Shown one piece after another: positions 11,961 to 23,240 of a stretch of 64,000 bases of DNA. The notes under the pieces are model-generated. The model was not told the DNA's origin, did not search any database, and was given only the letters and a program-made list of their open reading frames with translations. The position numbers and the translations under genes were made by a program. Source of the stretch: Gnetum montanum. Its lineage: Eukaryota > Streptophyta > Gnetopsida > Gnetales > Gnetaceae. Numbering within the stretch: the stretch's first letter is position 1; the number at the start of each line of letters is the position of its first letter. Location: positions 9,731 to 73,730 of the forward strand of contig MNCI01033329.1 of NCBI GenBank assembly GCA_015680685.1. Direction: 5' to 3'.

Positions 11961-13543
11961 TTAAAGAGGTATCTTAAAGATATCTACCATGGATCTAAAT
12001 CTTTGTATTCTTCTCATTAAGTCATCATTAGATGTAGCCTCTTATTCTGTCTCTATTTCATACATTAACACTTGTTGTTCTTCATCAATCTCATTAGTTT
12101 ATCCTAGTGCCAAAATGCCATCATCATTTTGTTCTTCATCTACATTCATATATTTCTTTGCTATATTATTAGTATCTTTTGATAATTCATCAATCTTAAC
12201 ATGAGGTATTTCAACAATCTTTAATGTTTTTAAATTTAAGCAATAATAAGCTTTTAAATCACTAGAATATTTAGCAAACAAACCATCTTCACAATGGATA
12301 TTAAGCTTTTGAACATTATCTTCATTCTTAATAGAGCACTTACTACCAAAAAGCTTGAAATACTAAACATTAGCCATTTTGTGATACCACATTTCATAAT
12401 GAGCCTTACCATTATTAGCTCTTACAAAACATCTATTGATGGTATACACAATTAATCTAGTTGCCTTATTCCATAGATACTTGGGCCATTCTTCTCTTTC
12501 ATCATTAATCTAATCAGATTGATTATAGTCCTATTTTCCCATTTTACAACACCATTTTGCTCAAGTGTTCTAGCTGATGAGAATTGTCTCTTAATACCTA
12601 AATTTATGCTCATAAAACTCATTTGAGATGAACTCATCTCCATTTTTAGTTCCAATAGCTTTGATTTTAATCCCTATTTCAGTTTTAATCATAATTTTAA
12701 ATATCTTAAAATTCTTAAAAACATTATCCTTTTTATCAATACATGTTAGCCATGACATCCTAGTATAATCATCAACAATACAAAAGAAATATTTACTACC
12801 ATTGAAACCATCTACATTGAAAGGGCCACAAGCATCCATATGTCATAATTTAAGTTTATTTTTATAATGAAAGTTCATTAGCTTAAGGTTATCTCTAATT
12901 TTCTTACCATGTTGGCATGTAAAACATACCTATTGCAAATGACTTACTTAAGGAATACCTTTAATGATTTGAGTCTTGATGAGAGCTTATATGTTTCCTA
13001 AGCTTAAGTATCCTAGTCTTTTTTGTCATAACCTACTACTACTTAGCTCAAAAATAAGAGTTAGACATTAGGGCTATGTATTAATAGAATATAAATTATT
13101 CCTTTCTCAAGTAATGTAGGCTTTAACATCCATTTATTTATTCTCTAATATACATTTCTCATTCATGAAACAAATATCATAACCTTCGCTTAAAAGGCAT
13201 CCTAAGCTTAATAACTTATAATGTAAAACATCAACAAAATAAACTTTATGAACTTAAGGAAAATTATCATTAAATCCAGTTGATCTAATACCTCTTACCA
13301 CAACTTTAACTTTCTCACTAAAGCTTACTTCCCCTATTTTAAATGGTTCTAGTGTGATAAATTTTGATTTATTAACAATCATATGTTGAGAGTAGCCACT
13401 ATTAGAAACTTTGTCTCTAGAGTACAAGAGTTCTTTAAGGCTAACTATATGAGGAGATCTCTTCTATTGATTGGTCTCCAAACTTCTTATCATGTTTTGA
13501 TATTTATTTAGAAATGCTTACTAGCATGGGAATAACACATATT
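11961..13543 (-). pseudogene. pol: Integrase region of copia element H (broken)
   Basis: This holds the pre-integrase segment and the integrase core. At 12591-12839 the phrase MDACGPF carries the first catalytic Asp. The second motif, normally T-D-N-G, reads T-K-N-G. The third, QNGVVE in relatives, reads QNGVVK with the catalytic Glu lost (12452-12655). Downstream a conserved AYYCLNLKTLKI stretch (12099-12281) is shared almost word for word with element C at 35143. The coding continues past 13543 into the Gag knuckle region, but is cut there by element B. Confidence 0.75.
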
Positions 13544-13548
13544 TTTAT
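13544..13548. repeat. Target-site duplication TTTAT, left of element B
   Basis: The five bases TTTAT sit directly left of the LTR that starts at 13549, and the same five sit at 26763-26767 directly right of the other LTR. A 5-bp duplication is the norm for Ty3/gypsy insertions. Confidence 0.85.
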
Positions 13549-14444
13549 TGATGAGCAATAAGGTACCACTACACTCAACCATACGAATCACTAAGTGTTC
13601 ACACACAATTTGGTCAAATTCCAAGGACTTTATGTCCTCTAGTGCACTGGTCATCTAGGAAGTGAATCTTGCCCTAAGGTCATTTTTTGTCCTCTCAATT
13701 ACACTTGTGATGCTCATGGTATGGTTAAGTATAATCAAGGTATATGATTTTTATCATTTTTTATGTTTATGTGTTCTTAGTGCTTAGAGAGAGAAGTAAA
13801 GCAATTTAATATCTAATTTAATCTAACTAACTAGTCCCTAGCTCATCCTAATATAAGCATCCATCCCCACTTTCCATTCACATATTGAACCCATGTATCC
13901 ACTGCTAGGTTACCAAGCACTATGCTACTGGGCACACTAAACAATAATTCTACTTAGATTACCAAGTGAATACATGCTTATGCTTAAAGCAGTCATACTT
14001 ATGTGCTTATTCTATTTAGCTTATCTAGCTTAATTAGCTTAATTAATGGAAAACATTGAGTAAATGATTGAAAAAATTAAATGCATGAATAAAGATCTAA
14101 AATATCTAGAATGCTGCAAGGTTTATTAAGAAGCTCATCTTTATTATCATACACACTAGCTTGCTCAGGTACAACAATGCTCAAATAAAGATCCGTACAC
14201 TCAATGACTCCTACTGCAAGCACTTAGGAAAATATTCTAACTCTTAAATGAAAAAACTACAAGAGCTCGGCTACTACTATGACAAGACATACTATAAATG
14301 TGGCTGATGAAGTTGTATTTATAGGAAAAACTAGACCTTATGTCAATGGGGCCAAGTCAATGGATGAAATGATGCATCGACGAGGCCTAGTTTACGAGGC
14401 CAAGTCGATGAGGCCTTGTTAACATAGCCAACCGCAACTCTTCA
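13549..14444 (-). repeat. 3' LTR of element B
   Basis: An 896-bp LTR. In element orientation it opens with TGAAGAGTT at 14444 and closes in CATCA at 13549. Its U3 part (14340-14430) has repeated GTCGATGAGGCC-like blocks where elements A and F have GATATC palindromes. It matches 25915-26762 along its length. Confidence 0.9.
14316..14323 (-). promoter_or_regulatory. TATA box, 3' LTR of element B
   Basis: TATAAATA on the minus strand, about 120 bp into the LTR. It matches the box in the other LTR at 26682. Confidence 0.65.
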
Positions 14445-14456
14445 GACCCCCAGGAC
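14445..14456 (-). promoter_or_regulatory. Polypurine tract of element B
   Basis: The minus strand reads GTCCTGGGGGTC directly before the 3' LTR. It aligns with the GTCATGGGGGTA of elements A and F. Confidence 0.75.
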
Positions 14457-14639
14457 TAAATGAAAGCTCATTCTCAAGTTCTTTTACAAAATTGAGAAGG
14501 TATCGAATTATTGACTGACTCTTAACAAAACAAAATAGATTGACTTGACAAAAATTGAGTGCTTAAGTGTACAAATCAACATATTACGAAATTGTGGTGT
14601 CCATGACACAAAATTGAACACCATGAATTGACTCTACAA

Positions 14640-17540
14640 AATTTGGATAACACATCCTTTCATGACTTGAAGATGGTGGAGAAGATCAAATAGTCCTAGG
14701 TGGTAGTGGCTCCGAAGGCTCTAAAGGACCTTAGTTGGCTTTAGATATGTGCAATGGTTGAGGTAGTTGTGGCTATTCTACTATAGCTGCAACTTTTGAT
14801 GGTAGATGAAAAGCATCCAATAATGCTTTCATTTTCTCTTCCTTGCTTTGAGGATCATTTACAATCCATGTAGCATCTCCATTGTGGGCTAGAATGCAGA
14901 TATCCCATGGATAGGACATCATGGGAAACATCTCTTTAACATTAATAAACTAGGTAGGAAATTGTTTGCACTTGATGTTGAACACTCTAACTACATCTTT
15001 TAGCTCCTGGTGATCATTCATTCTCTTGGTGAGGTTCTTGATGATAGATCTTTGATCTGTGAATCACACACAAAGAATGTCAAGTTCAATGTTTGCTATC
15101 TTAAACTTCTACTTGGTGTCTACGTGGTGCTTAAACTCGACCTCGTACAACAAGTATGAGTTAGCCACTTATTTTTCTAACTTTGATCATGGCCATTTGG
15201 TAGTCAACATTGCTAGATTTGTAGAGTGGAGGTTGGCCAACTCTATCTATTCTATCATTTCTTCTATCTACAACTCCTTTAGGTGGATCTCTGCTCCATT
15301 CTAGACACCAATCCCATCAATTCTCAAATGCTACATCTCTCTCCCATGCTAGAGTTGTTGGAGGATTTTTTGACTTTTATCTTAGCTAATTTAATGTGTT
15401 TCTCATTGATTTCCTTATGCAAGCCAACCTACTCTCTGTAGTGATCTTTGACTCTTTCAAACTTTAGAGCCTCATTTTTCCAAGTAATGATTTCTATAGA
15501 AAATTTCTAGCAAAAGGCTTGGACTTCCTCCATTAATAGATTTTGATTCTTTGTGGGAAATCTCCTTAACTCAATGTATGCCCTAGCAAGTTTCTCCCAC
15601 TGTTGATGGATAAATTCATGCATTTGTTGTTGTTGCATATTAACATTACGTAGGTGGTGATTTTTTGTAGTTAGTGATTCATTCACTTAATGCATCTAAA
15701 CCAAGTCCTTTTGAATTTAATATATCTTTTCTTCTACTATGGACTAGTTGAAGATGGTCATCATTGCTTCCTCCTTAGCCTTTCTAAACTATTCTTGAAG
15801 ATATTCGAAAGCTTCATATCTAATTATTTCTGGGTTGACAAGCGTGGGCTTAGCAAAGCAGGCATGAAATTCAACAATCTCTACAGCTAAGCATTGATTT
15901 TGTGCTTGAGCCATTTCAAGTTTCCCCTCCAAAATGATGGACTTGCCCATTGCTTCTAGCAGCTCCAACTCGATTGTAGTGATGTTATTCAAAAGATCAA
16001 AGATATCNTGAGGACCAGTAAGGTGATCATTTTTTTTAATCCAAGCATGCACCACTCTAAGCAGGAGAGTTTTGGAAAAACTTCCACAACTAATTTACTT
16101 AGAGATTGAGGAATGTTTCAAGGAGAATGAACGTGGAAGGAAAACCCTACCCTTTTCATGCCTCATTATGAAACTTTGAAAAGGATAGGGATCATCTGCT
16201 ATGCCAATGATACAATAAAACATGCTCCTATGGCTTCATGGTCTGAAATGATGAAAGACAAGACACCTACTACCACCAAAAAAGGGGAGCAATAACCATC
16301 ACCTTCATCACCCACTTAAGAAACAATGCTGAAGGCTCATACAACCATTGAGAAATAATGATATTCTTTGCCCAGTGAACATAGTTTCCCGTCAGATCAA
16401 ATCCCAGTGCCTAAGAGGTGATAATGTTATTATTTCAATACCATCTATTCCATGAAATTTTTGGGAATGCTGCTTCCTTTTTAGTGTGCTTGGAGAAGGG
16501 AAAGGGGGCAATTTTACTAGTGATGTAGCACTAGGGGTAGGAGATAGCTACTAAAGTAGTCACTGACTAAGTTGCTGAAGCACTTAGTGCACCTATGATG
16601 TCTATACCAGACATAGCTACACTTTGAGATGTACAAATGTTTGCAGGCACGATTAGAAGGAGATTAAATGCAGCTCAGTAGAAAGAATTATTGGATCGAC
16701 TAATAGGAACTAGGCAACTGATTCTCGATATCTTTGATNTCTGCTTAGAGTGGTGCATGCTTGGATTAAAAAAAATGATCACCTTACTGGTCCTCACTAT
16801 TGGATTGAGGTGATAGGCTATGATTTTAAAATAGATGTGTTTTTCTGGTTTAAGCAAGTCGAAATCCTTATGGTTAACCTCATAACATCATTGGGTCCAC
16901 TCCTTCTTGGCTTTAGGGTTAGCCTATGTTGAAAATTCTACCAATTATGTTCTTGTGTTAGGCAACCCAAGCACTTGTGTGATTGATTCAACTAAATAGG
17001 ACACTTGGATGTCCTTGATCTTTATGATAAAGCCTAGCCTTGTATTATTCCAAAAGAGGTATGTCTCTCCCATATACCACTCCCCACTGAAAGTGATAAT
17101 TTGCCACATGGGAGAGATTTGTAGTTGTCTCTTAACCTTTACTAGGGCATGTTCCAAAAATGGCCAAAAATTTATTTGCAGAATTGAGCATTGGATGTTG
17201 TCAATCCTAATAGTATTAAGGAAGGCTTGTGTTAACATAACTTCAAGCCTTGGTGTTGGTGCTAGTACTTCTCCATGTTGTGATTGTTCTGAGGCTACTT
17301 CTGCTTTAGGAAGCTATTGAATGAATTCCACTTCAAGCTCCTCTTGAAGAGGTCCCATTGCATGGGTTCCCACAAGTTCTTCTTGGGCCTATTCTTGGCT
17401 CCTTTCCATTTTTGGTCATTTTCCCTTTGGTTGGGAAGGTTTTACTTCCTATTAATGCTTTTCCTTTGGTGCCATTTATGGTCACAACACATCCACAAAT
17501 TAGTAGATATAATGTATAACTTAAAATTCTTGGATACATT
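14640..17540 (-). pseudogene. Extra sense-strand ORF behind integrase of element B (broken)
   Basis: Function not recognised. Reading the element strand from about 17540, one sees a charged Lys/Glu/Pro stretch, then a 97-codon open block at 16945-17238, and below 16.0 kb a long Glu, Lys and Leu-rich part that looks like coiled coil. Coding continuity across 16.0-16.8 kb shows only when segment 16009-16738 is turned around (both junctions then stay in frame). No signal peptide or clear membrane helix was seen. The place, between integrase and the 3' LTR on the sense strand, is that of the env-like ORF of Athila elements, but no similarity to that protein is claimed. Element F has a related coil-rich frame at 63361-64000; element A has none. 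Confidence 0.55.
16009..16738. other. Segment probably assembled in reverse, between two N bases
   Basis: Single N bases stand at 16008 and 16739. The first 56 bases of the segment (16009-16064) are a perfect reverse complement of 16741-16796. Its last 12 (16727-16738) are a perfect reverse complement of 15996-16007. Turning the segment around makes both ends overlap their neighbours in direct orientation and keeps the extra ORF in frame. A real inversion would not leave an N exactly at each end. Confidence 0.85.
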
Positions 17541-17934
17541 TCCCTTTAGTCGATTGTACTTTGACTAAGGTTGGACCATGGAAAATTGAATGTTTTGTTA
17601 ATTAATTAATAATTAATTAATTAGTTATTTATTTAATAATTATTCATTATGACTATCACTAGAGCTTGTTGAAAGGGTTTAGCTCTTCTATCTTTGATGT
17701 TTGACAGTTGATTTCCTAATTAGACCTTTGTGGGAGTTAGAGAAATGGTGAAAAGGTTTCTATCAAAAATGGAACATTTGTGGCCCCCACAACTAAGAGC
17801 GTACCTCCAATAGTTGTAGGATCAAAGAAAAAAGTGATTTGGGAAAATGGTTATAAGGTTTTGGGCTCTAAAAAATGACAAAAACATTGTTTGTGTTGTG
17901 AAGAAAATTGTAAAAAATGGCAAAGTGTTTGACA

Positions 17935-18040
17935 GTGTTTATAGTATTTTTCTCATGCGTCGATGGGGCCTAGTTGACAAGGCCCCATTGATGGGGTCAG
18001 CTACATCAAGTAGGCCTAGTTGACATAGCTATTGGCCACC
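17935..18040 (-). repeat. U3-like motif block inside element B
   Basis: This internal stretch has GTCGATGGGGCC, TAGTTGACAAGGCC and TAGGCCTAGTTGACATAGC. These are the same kind of blocks as in the U3 of the element's LTR (14340-14430) and in the same orientation. It lies upstream (in element orientation) of the extra ORF. Confidence 0.5.
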
Positions 18041-18425
18041 ATTAACTTTATTTGATTTTTCCATAACTTTAAAAATACAAGGAATTTTTGAGTGAAATTA
18101 GAGTTAAATGGGAGCCCAAAAATCATAATTGGAATGAAAATAGTAGAAGAGGGAATTGGACCTCAAAAAATTGAGAAATCAGAGAAAATAATGTAGATAA
18201 TGAATGTTATAAGATTGTATGGGAGCATAGAGTAGGATGAACAATGAGGCACGTGAAAGGTATGAGTGCAAAAATGTTAAGGGTAAGGGGCTTAACATTC
18301 CAAGCAAAATATATGTAAGTAGGTCCTCCCCATCATAGGAACATGCCTAGTTTGCCCTTGCATAACTTCAACTAAGGAGCCTGTTGACTTCACAAGTGAC
18401 CAATGGTAAGGAAGGTCAAGAATGC

Positions 18426-18547
18426 AGCTTGAAGGATCTACTTAAGAATTTAAGTAAATCCAACCAAATCAAGCCAAATAAATTANTAGCTTGAAGGATC
18501 TACTTAAGAATTTAAGTAAATCCAACCAAATCAAGCCAAATAAATTA
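18426..18547. other. 60-bp direct duplication around an N (unmerged contig overlap)
   Basis: Bases 18426-18485 and 18488-18547 are identical over 60 positions, with N at 18486 between them. This is what two overlapping contigs give when joined end to end without removing the overlap. A natural tandem duplication is less likely because of the N. Confidence 0.8.
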
Positions 18548-19640
18548 AAGGATCAAAAACCTAGACACCAATAGTAAGGTTAATTATGAGTAGTAGTGAT
18601 GGATGATAGATAAGGTAGAATGGATCCTTGAGTTGATATCATACGAAGTCCCTTGTGGATTACATGTTTTAAATGATTGAAGAAGATCCATCCTTAGTTT
18701 AGACCAAAACCAACCACTTCCAATGACTTTGCATCATCATTCCAAGACTGATCCACCCCCTTAAGACATAAGGGTGTTCCCACCAAACAATCACCATTTC
18801 AAAAAGAGGAGAAAAGAGAGACGAAAGTGAGAGAGGGCCATAGTTAGAGGAAACCTTCAAGGATGGGTAACATGTCTTTCTAGTGCCATAACCAGTGCTT
18901 GTAGCCAACTTATTTATCTAAGGGGTGTGCTTTGAATTCCAATCTTTGTTTTTTTTATAATGGGAACCACACCGTGCAAAGGCATTATTTAACTTCCTTT
19001 GATTAGATGATATGGAATGGTAAGAAGTCAATGAAAACACCCAACCACTCAAGTAAGTAGAAGCATACAAAGAGTATTGAGCCTCCTTGAAGTCACACCC
19101 TATTCAAACCTTTGAATCTTTCCCAATTCTACAAAATACCAACGTTACTAGTTCATTAAAAGTTTACTTAATGGAAGGGACCTCAAACTTCCAAAACAAG
19201 GAAAACCATAGAATTGGTGGATGGGTGAATGTCATGAACTCACTACCTATAACCATGAAAAAGAAACCAAGGCTGATTCATTAGTACAAAAATTCAAAAA
19301 TAGAAACTAGACATCAGTAAACAAACATTAAACACAAACCACCATTAGTAACAACCATGACAACACATATCCTATTGGTAGTAAAACATGTTTTATTAAC
19401 AAATATTAAAAATCACTCAAACAAAGTAAAATATACATGAAAGTGTAAAATATTAAAGAAGGATTCAAATGTACTAATGATGGTGTAAAACAAATAAAGG
19501 TGTAGAAATAGGTAAAATTTGAAAATCAAAAAGGTGTAAAATTAAATAATTTTCAAAATAAAAAGTGTGGAAAAAAAAGTAAAAAAATTAAGGAGCCATA
19601 CAAATAATTAGCATGGATGGCCATCTCCCCCAAGACTAAG
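18548..19640 (-). repeat. Noncoding module between integrase and extra ORF, element B
   Basis: On the minus strand this starts at an internal purine tract (TTGGGGGAGATGG, 19622-19634) and runs as T-rich noncoding DNA. It matches 3968-4900 of element A in patches. A minus frame at 18699-18908 has no recognisable domain. It may carry a splice or subgenomic promoter region for the extra ORF, as proposed for other elements with a third ORF, but nothing here proves it. Confidence 0.6.
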
Positions 19641-19985
19641 TTGGAAGAAGGGGATTCAAAAAATTGAATGTGGTTGTCCATCTATTGAGATATTTGTTTC
19701 ACTAGCTTGCTTAGGCTCATGAAAAAGCTTTACTTGTTGGATGTTGACCAACTACCTCTTATTAAGGCTCTCAGGTTTGTATATGGTCATGGCCCTAGAA
19801 GGAAAGATTTTAGTAACTATTTAAGGTCCCTCCCACAACATTTGGAACTTTGTCTTCTAAGGTTTATGTGTGGGGTTCTAGTAGAGAACCTTATCACCTG
19901 GTTGGAATTTTACTTTTCTTATCCTTAGGTCATGTCATTTTTTGTTGTATGTCTTGTGCACTTAGTTCAAAGATAGGGCCACTAG

Positions 19986-20760
19986 TCAATTTTCGTCTAA
20001 CATGTTTAGGTTAAGCAATTGTTCTCTTTGTGCTAGAATCAAGTTAACATCCAAGTCATAGTTTGTTGAAAGTGTATAGAGCTTGGATTGGATTGGGAGT
20101 GTTGGGAGTTTCCAATACACTAGCTCATAGGGAGAGTAGCCAATAGGAAGTTTCCATGTTAAGTGGTAGGCCCATAGGAAGTCATTGAGTTTTGTGCTAC
20201 AATCTTTCCTATATTTGCTTATGGTTCTTGTTAAGATTTTAGTAATCTCCTTGTTGGTGACTTCTACTTGATCGTTGGCTTGGGGATGGTAAGGTGTTGT
20301 TAATTTATGGTTGACCCCCAAGTGTTGCATTAACTTGCAAAAGGTGGAGCCTATGAAATGGGTTCCATTATAAAAAATTAGTGCACATGGCACACCGAAC
20401 CTATTTACAACATTTTGTTGTATGAATCAGGTAGTAATGGATGATGTATAATTGATGACAACTGCTACCTCTGCCCATTTGGTGTAGCAGTCAACTACTA
20501 TAATATATGATTTTTCATTAGACATGGGTGTGATGGACTCCATGAAGTCTATGCCCCAAATATCAAATGGCTCTAATGGATGAATCCACTAATGAGAACC
20601 CTCCATTCATGTAGCCATCCCACCATCTTGTTGGCAATGTTCACAAGATTAAGCAGACTAGTGGGCATCCTGAAGATTGTAGGTCAGTAATATCCTACCA
20701 TCAGGATTTTTATGTTATTTTCCTCCCTACATAGTGGCATCCATAAGGGACTTCATGAGT
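19986..20760 (-). pseudogene. pol: Integrase of element B (broken)
   Basis: The open block 19986-20393 holds the second half of the catalytic core and the C-terminal part. The second catalytic motif, a D-x-G-x-H-F type, has Tyr in place of Asp (ALIFYNGTHF). The third motif keeps its Glu (QANDQVEVTNKE). Further on, LNDFLWAYHLTWKLPIGYSP and YELVYWK are typical gypsy integrase phrases. The zinc-binding N-terminal part lies near 20.6-20.8 kb and is split by stops. Confidence 0.8.
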
Positions 20761-22400
20761 ATCCTAGAGAATGCATAATTAATCTACATTAGGAACACAC
20801 CAGCAAACTAGGCCATCGGTGCACACCTTGTAAAGGTATCCATTGATTTCAATGAAGTATTTGGCCTGATGAAGAAGCTGTTGTTTCTTTCTAAAGTCAA
20901 GATCTTGTGGAATCCTTTGACTAACATGATAATTAAGGATGCCATTGTACCATTTTGGTTCTATGAGCATTTGTTCATTTACTGTAGTAGTAAAGAAGAG
21001 TTCATCTAGGAATTGATTAGAGATTGTGCTCTCCTCCTTTTTGTTATCCCATCTTAATCAAGAGAGGTGGTCAGTGATCACATTGTTAGTTCCCTTTCGA
21101 TTTACCATTGTGTGGTAAAATTCCTACAAGATCATGAGCCACTGTATGATATAAGGGTTCATCGTCAACTTATTCATCAGGAAGTGGATGGCACTATGGT
21201 CCATGTGCACAAACACCTTATAGCCAAGCACATAATGCATAAACTTTTTAAGAGAAAAGACCACAGCCATTAGTTCCTTTTTAGTTGTGGTGTAATTCAG
21301 CTATGCACCCACAATGCTTCAGCTCATGCAGTGAATGTAATATGGACATTTCATATCTTTTAGCTACATAATCACTGTTTCAAACCATAATTAGATGCAT
21401 CGATCGTTATGTGAAATGTCTTTGACTAGTTTGGTGCTTATAGAATTGAAGTTCCTATGATTTTTTCCTTTAACTTTTGAAATGCATGTTTGCATTCTTT
21501 AGTCTAGATGAATGGAGAATCTTTCCTCATAAGCTCAACCAATGGCTTTACAATCTTAAAGAAATTTTGTATGAATCACCGATAGTATCCAGTATGTCCA
21601 AGGAATGATTAGAAATCTTAGACTATCTTTGGTTGGCATGTAATTACTTGGATGATCCTTATATTTTCTAGGTTGACATTAATCCCTTCTTGTAAAATTC
21701 GGTGGCCCAACACAATGCCTTCTTGGATCATGAGATGACTCTTCTGCTAATTGAGCCATAGATTTGTTTCAACACATCTCTTTAATACTTACTCAAGGTA
21801 GTCCAAGGCTTGCTCAAATGTAGCTCCATAGGTGAAGAATTCATCCATGAAAACTTCCAAACCACTATCGATCTACTTTTGGAAAATACTAAGGACTAGG
21901 TGTTGAAATGTTTCAGGGGCATTGCATAGATCAAATGGCATCTTACAATATGTGAAAGTCCCCCAAGGACTCATAAATGTTATCTTGACTTGATCTTTTG
22001 GCATAGTTTGGATTTGGTTATAGTCACTATAACCATCCAAGAAGCTATAATAGCAATGTTTGAATATAGTGTCCAACACTTGATCCAAAAATGGAAATGG
22101 AAAGTTATCTTTAAATGTCACCATGTTCAATAGCCTAAAGTCAATGTAGACTCACCATTTGTCATCTTGTTTTAGCATAATTATGAGTGGGCTAACCCAC
22201 TCCCTATCCTTGATGGGATAGATGAACCCCATCTTGAGGAGTTGCTCTATTTCCTACTTAATGATCTACTTCAATTAAGGGTTCAGCTACCTCTATGGCT
22301 ACCTTCTTCGCTTCATGACCAATTTGGTGTAAATGTGATGCTAGCATATCCTTGGATCAATTCTTGTTAGCTTGAGATACAACAAAGCAAATACTGTTGA
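20761..22400 (-). pseudogene. pol: Reverse transcriptase and RNase H of element B (broken)
   Basis: The RT core is open at 21873-22130, with DGYSDYNQI, then PWGTFTYCKMPFDLCNAPETFQ. This last phrase is close to the LCNAPATFQ form of Athila-type RT. The catalytic loop at 21840-21851 reads Phe-Met-Asp-Glu in place of FMDD, so the second metal-binding Asp is changed. RNase H follows at about 21.0-21.5 kb (ITIDAS carries its first Asp). The spacer 20779-20970 is open for 63 codons and leads into integrase. Several stops lie between the blocks. Confidence 0.8.
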
Positions 22401-22564
22401 CCATTTTTTAACCACCTTAAATAGCTTTTCTTTTGTTCAGGAGCAAGTTGGGCATTGATTATGACCAACTTACCATTGTTTAAGAATGCATACTTCATAC
22501 CAGCTAGTCGAGTTTTTAGCTCCAAAGGCTCCTGCTTGAAGTTATTAGGGATTTCCAACTCTCC

Positions 22565-23240
22565 TCAACAAGTATCATCATCTTCATTATCAAAGAGTTG
22601 GTGATGAAATTTTTGATATTCATCTATGCTTTCAACATAAGCACATGTTAGGCTCTTAGTTTGTTCTATGCATAATGTGTTGCTATCTGAGTCAACTATT
22701 AACCATTGGGTGTCCTCTTGCTTTGTGGGTGCTGCATATAGGCACCTTTGTATTTCTATTTCTTGTGTACATTGATTACATGCTTTAATAGATGTACTTC
22801 TAATGGACCATATTTTTTGTATGCAATTGCACCCATTATCATTGTACACGATGCATGGAATCTGTTTCTTATCTAACTTTTCAGATTCATTTTCCTTGAA
22901 TATTTCCAAGGAGAGGTTCCTTATGTCCATACATTCATTGACTATGCTTAACCAAGCTCTTCCCATAATTATGGAGAAGTCACCTTTGTAGTTTTCAACC
23001 TCGATCACTAGAAAATTAGCAAGATAGGACAACCCACTAACTATGGTCACAATGTCCTCCACTAATCCTAAAGGAATAGTGATTGATTGGTTAGCCAATT
23101 CTAAATGGATGTTGCTCTTCTTGAGAGGTGGTAGGTTCGAAGCCTTGTACATGTCGTGAGAGATGAGGCTGACACTAAAATTAGAATTAATAAGAGCTTC
23201 ACATGGCTTATGTCCAGTGATCTACATGTAAATGAGAGGA
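22565..23240 (-). pseudogene. Aspartic protease of element B
   Basis: The longest open block of the element (22565-23152, 195 codons) is the retropepsin plus its C-terminal tail. The active-site loop lies just upstream at 23177-23188 and reads Asn-Ser-Asn-Phe, so the catalytic Asp is replaced by Asn (a G-to-A change) and the protease would be inactive. The second loop, IIMGRAWLSI, is intact. The tail has a Cys-rich piece (GCNCIQK, then KACNQC). It is collinear with 3270-3890 of element A. Confidence 0.8.

Noticed and set aside
16750-16932. Plus-strand frame that repeats the start of a minus-strand frame at 16055
   Set aside because: The shared 15 residues come from the 56-bp inverted repeat made by the assembly fault, so this is not a real gene duplication.
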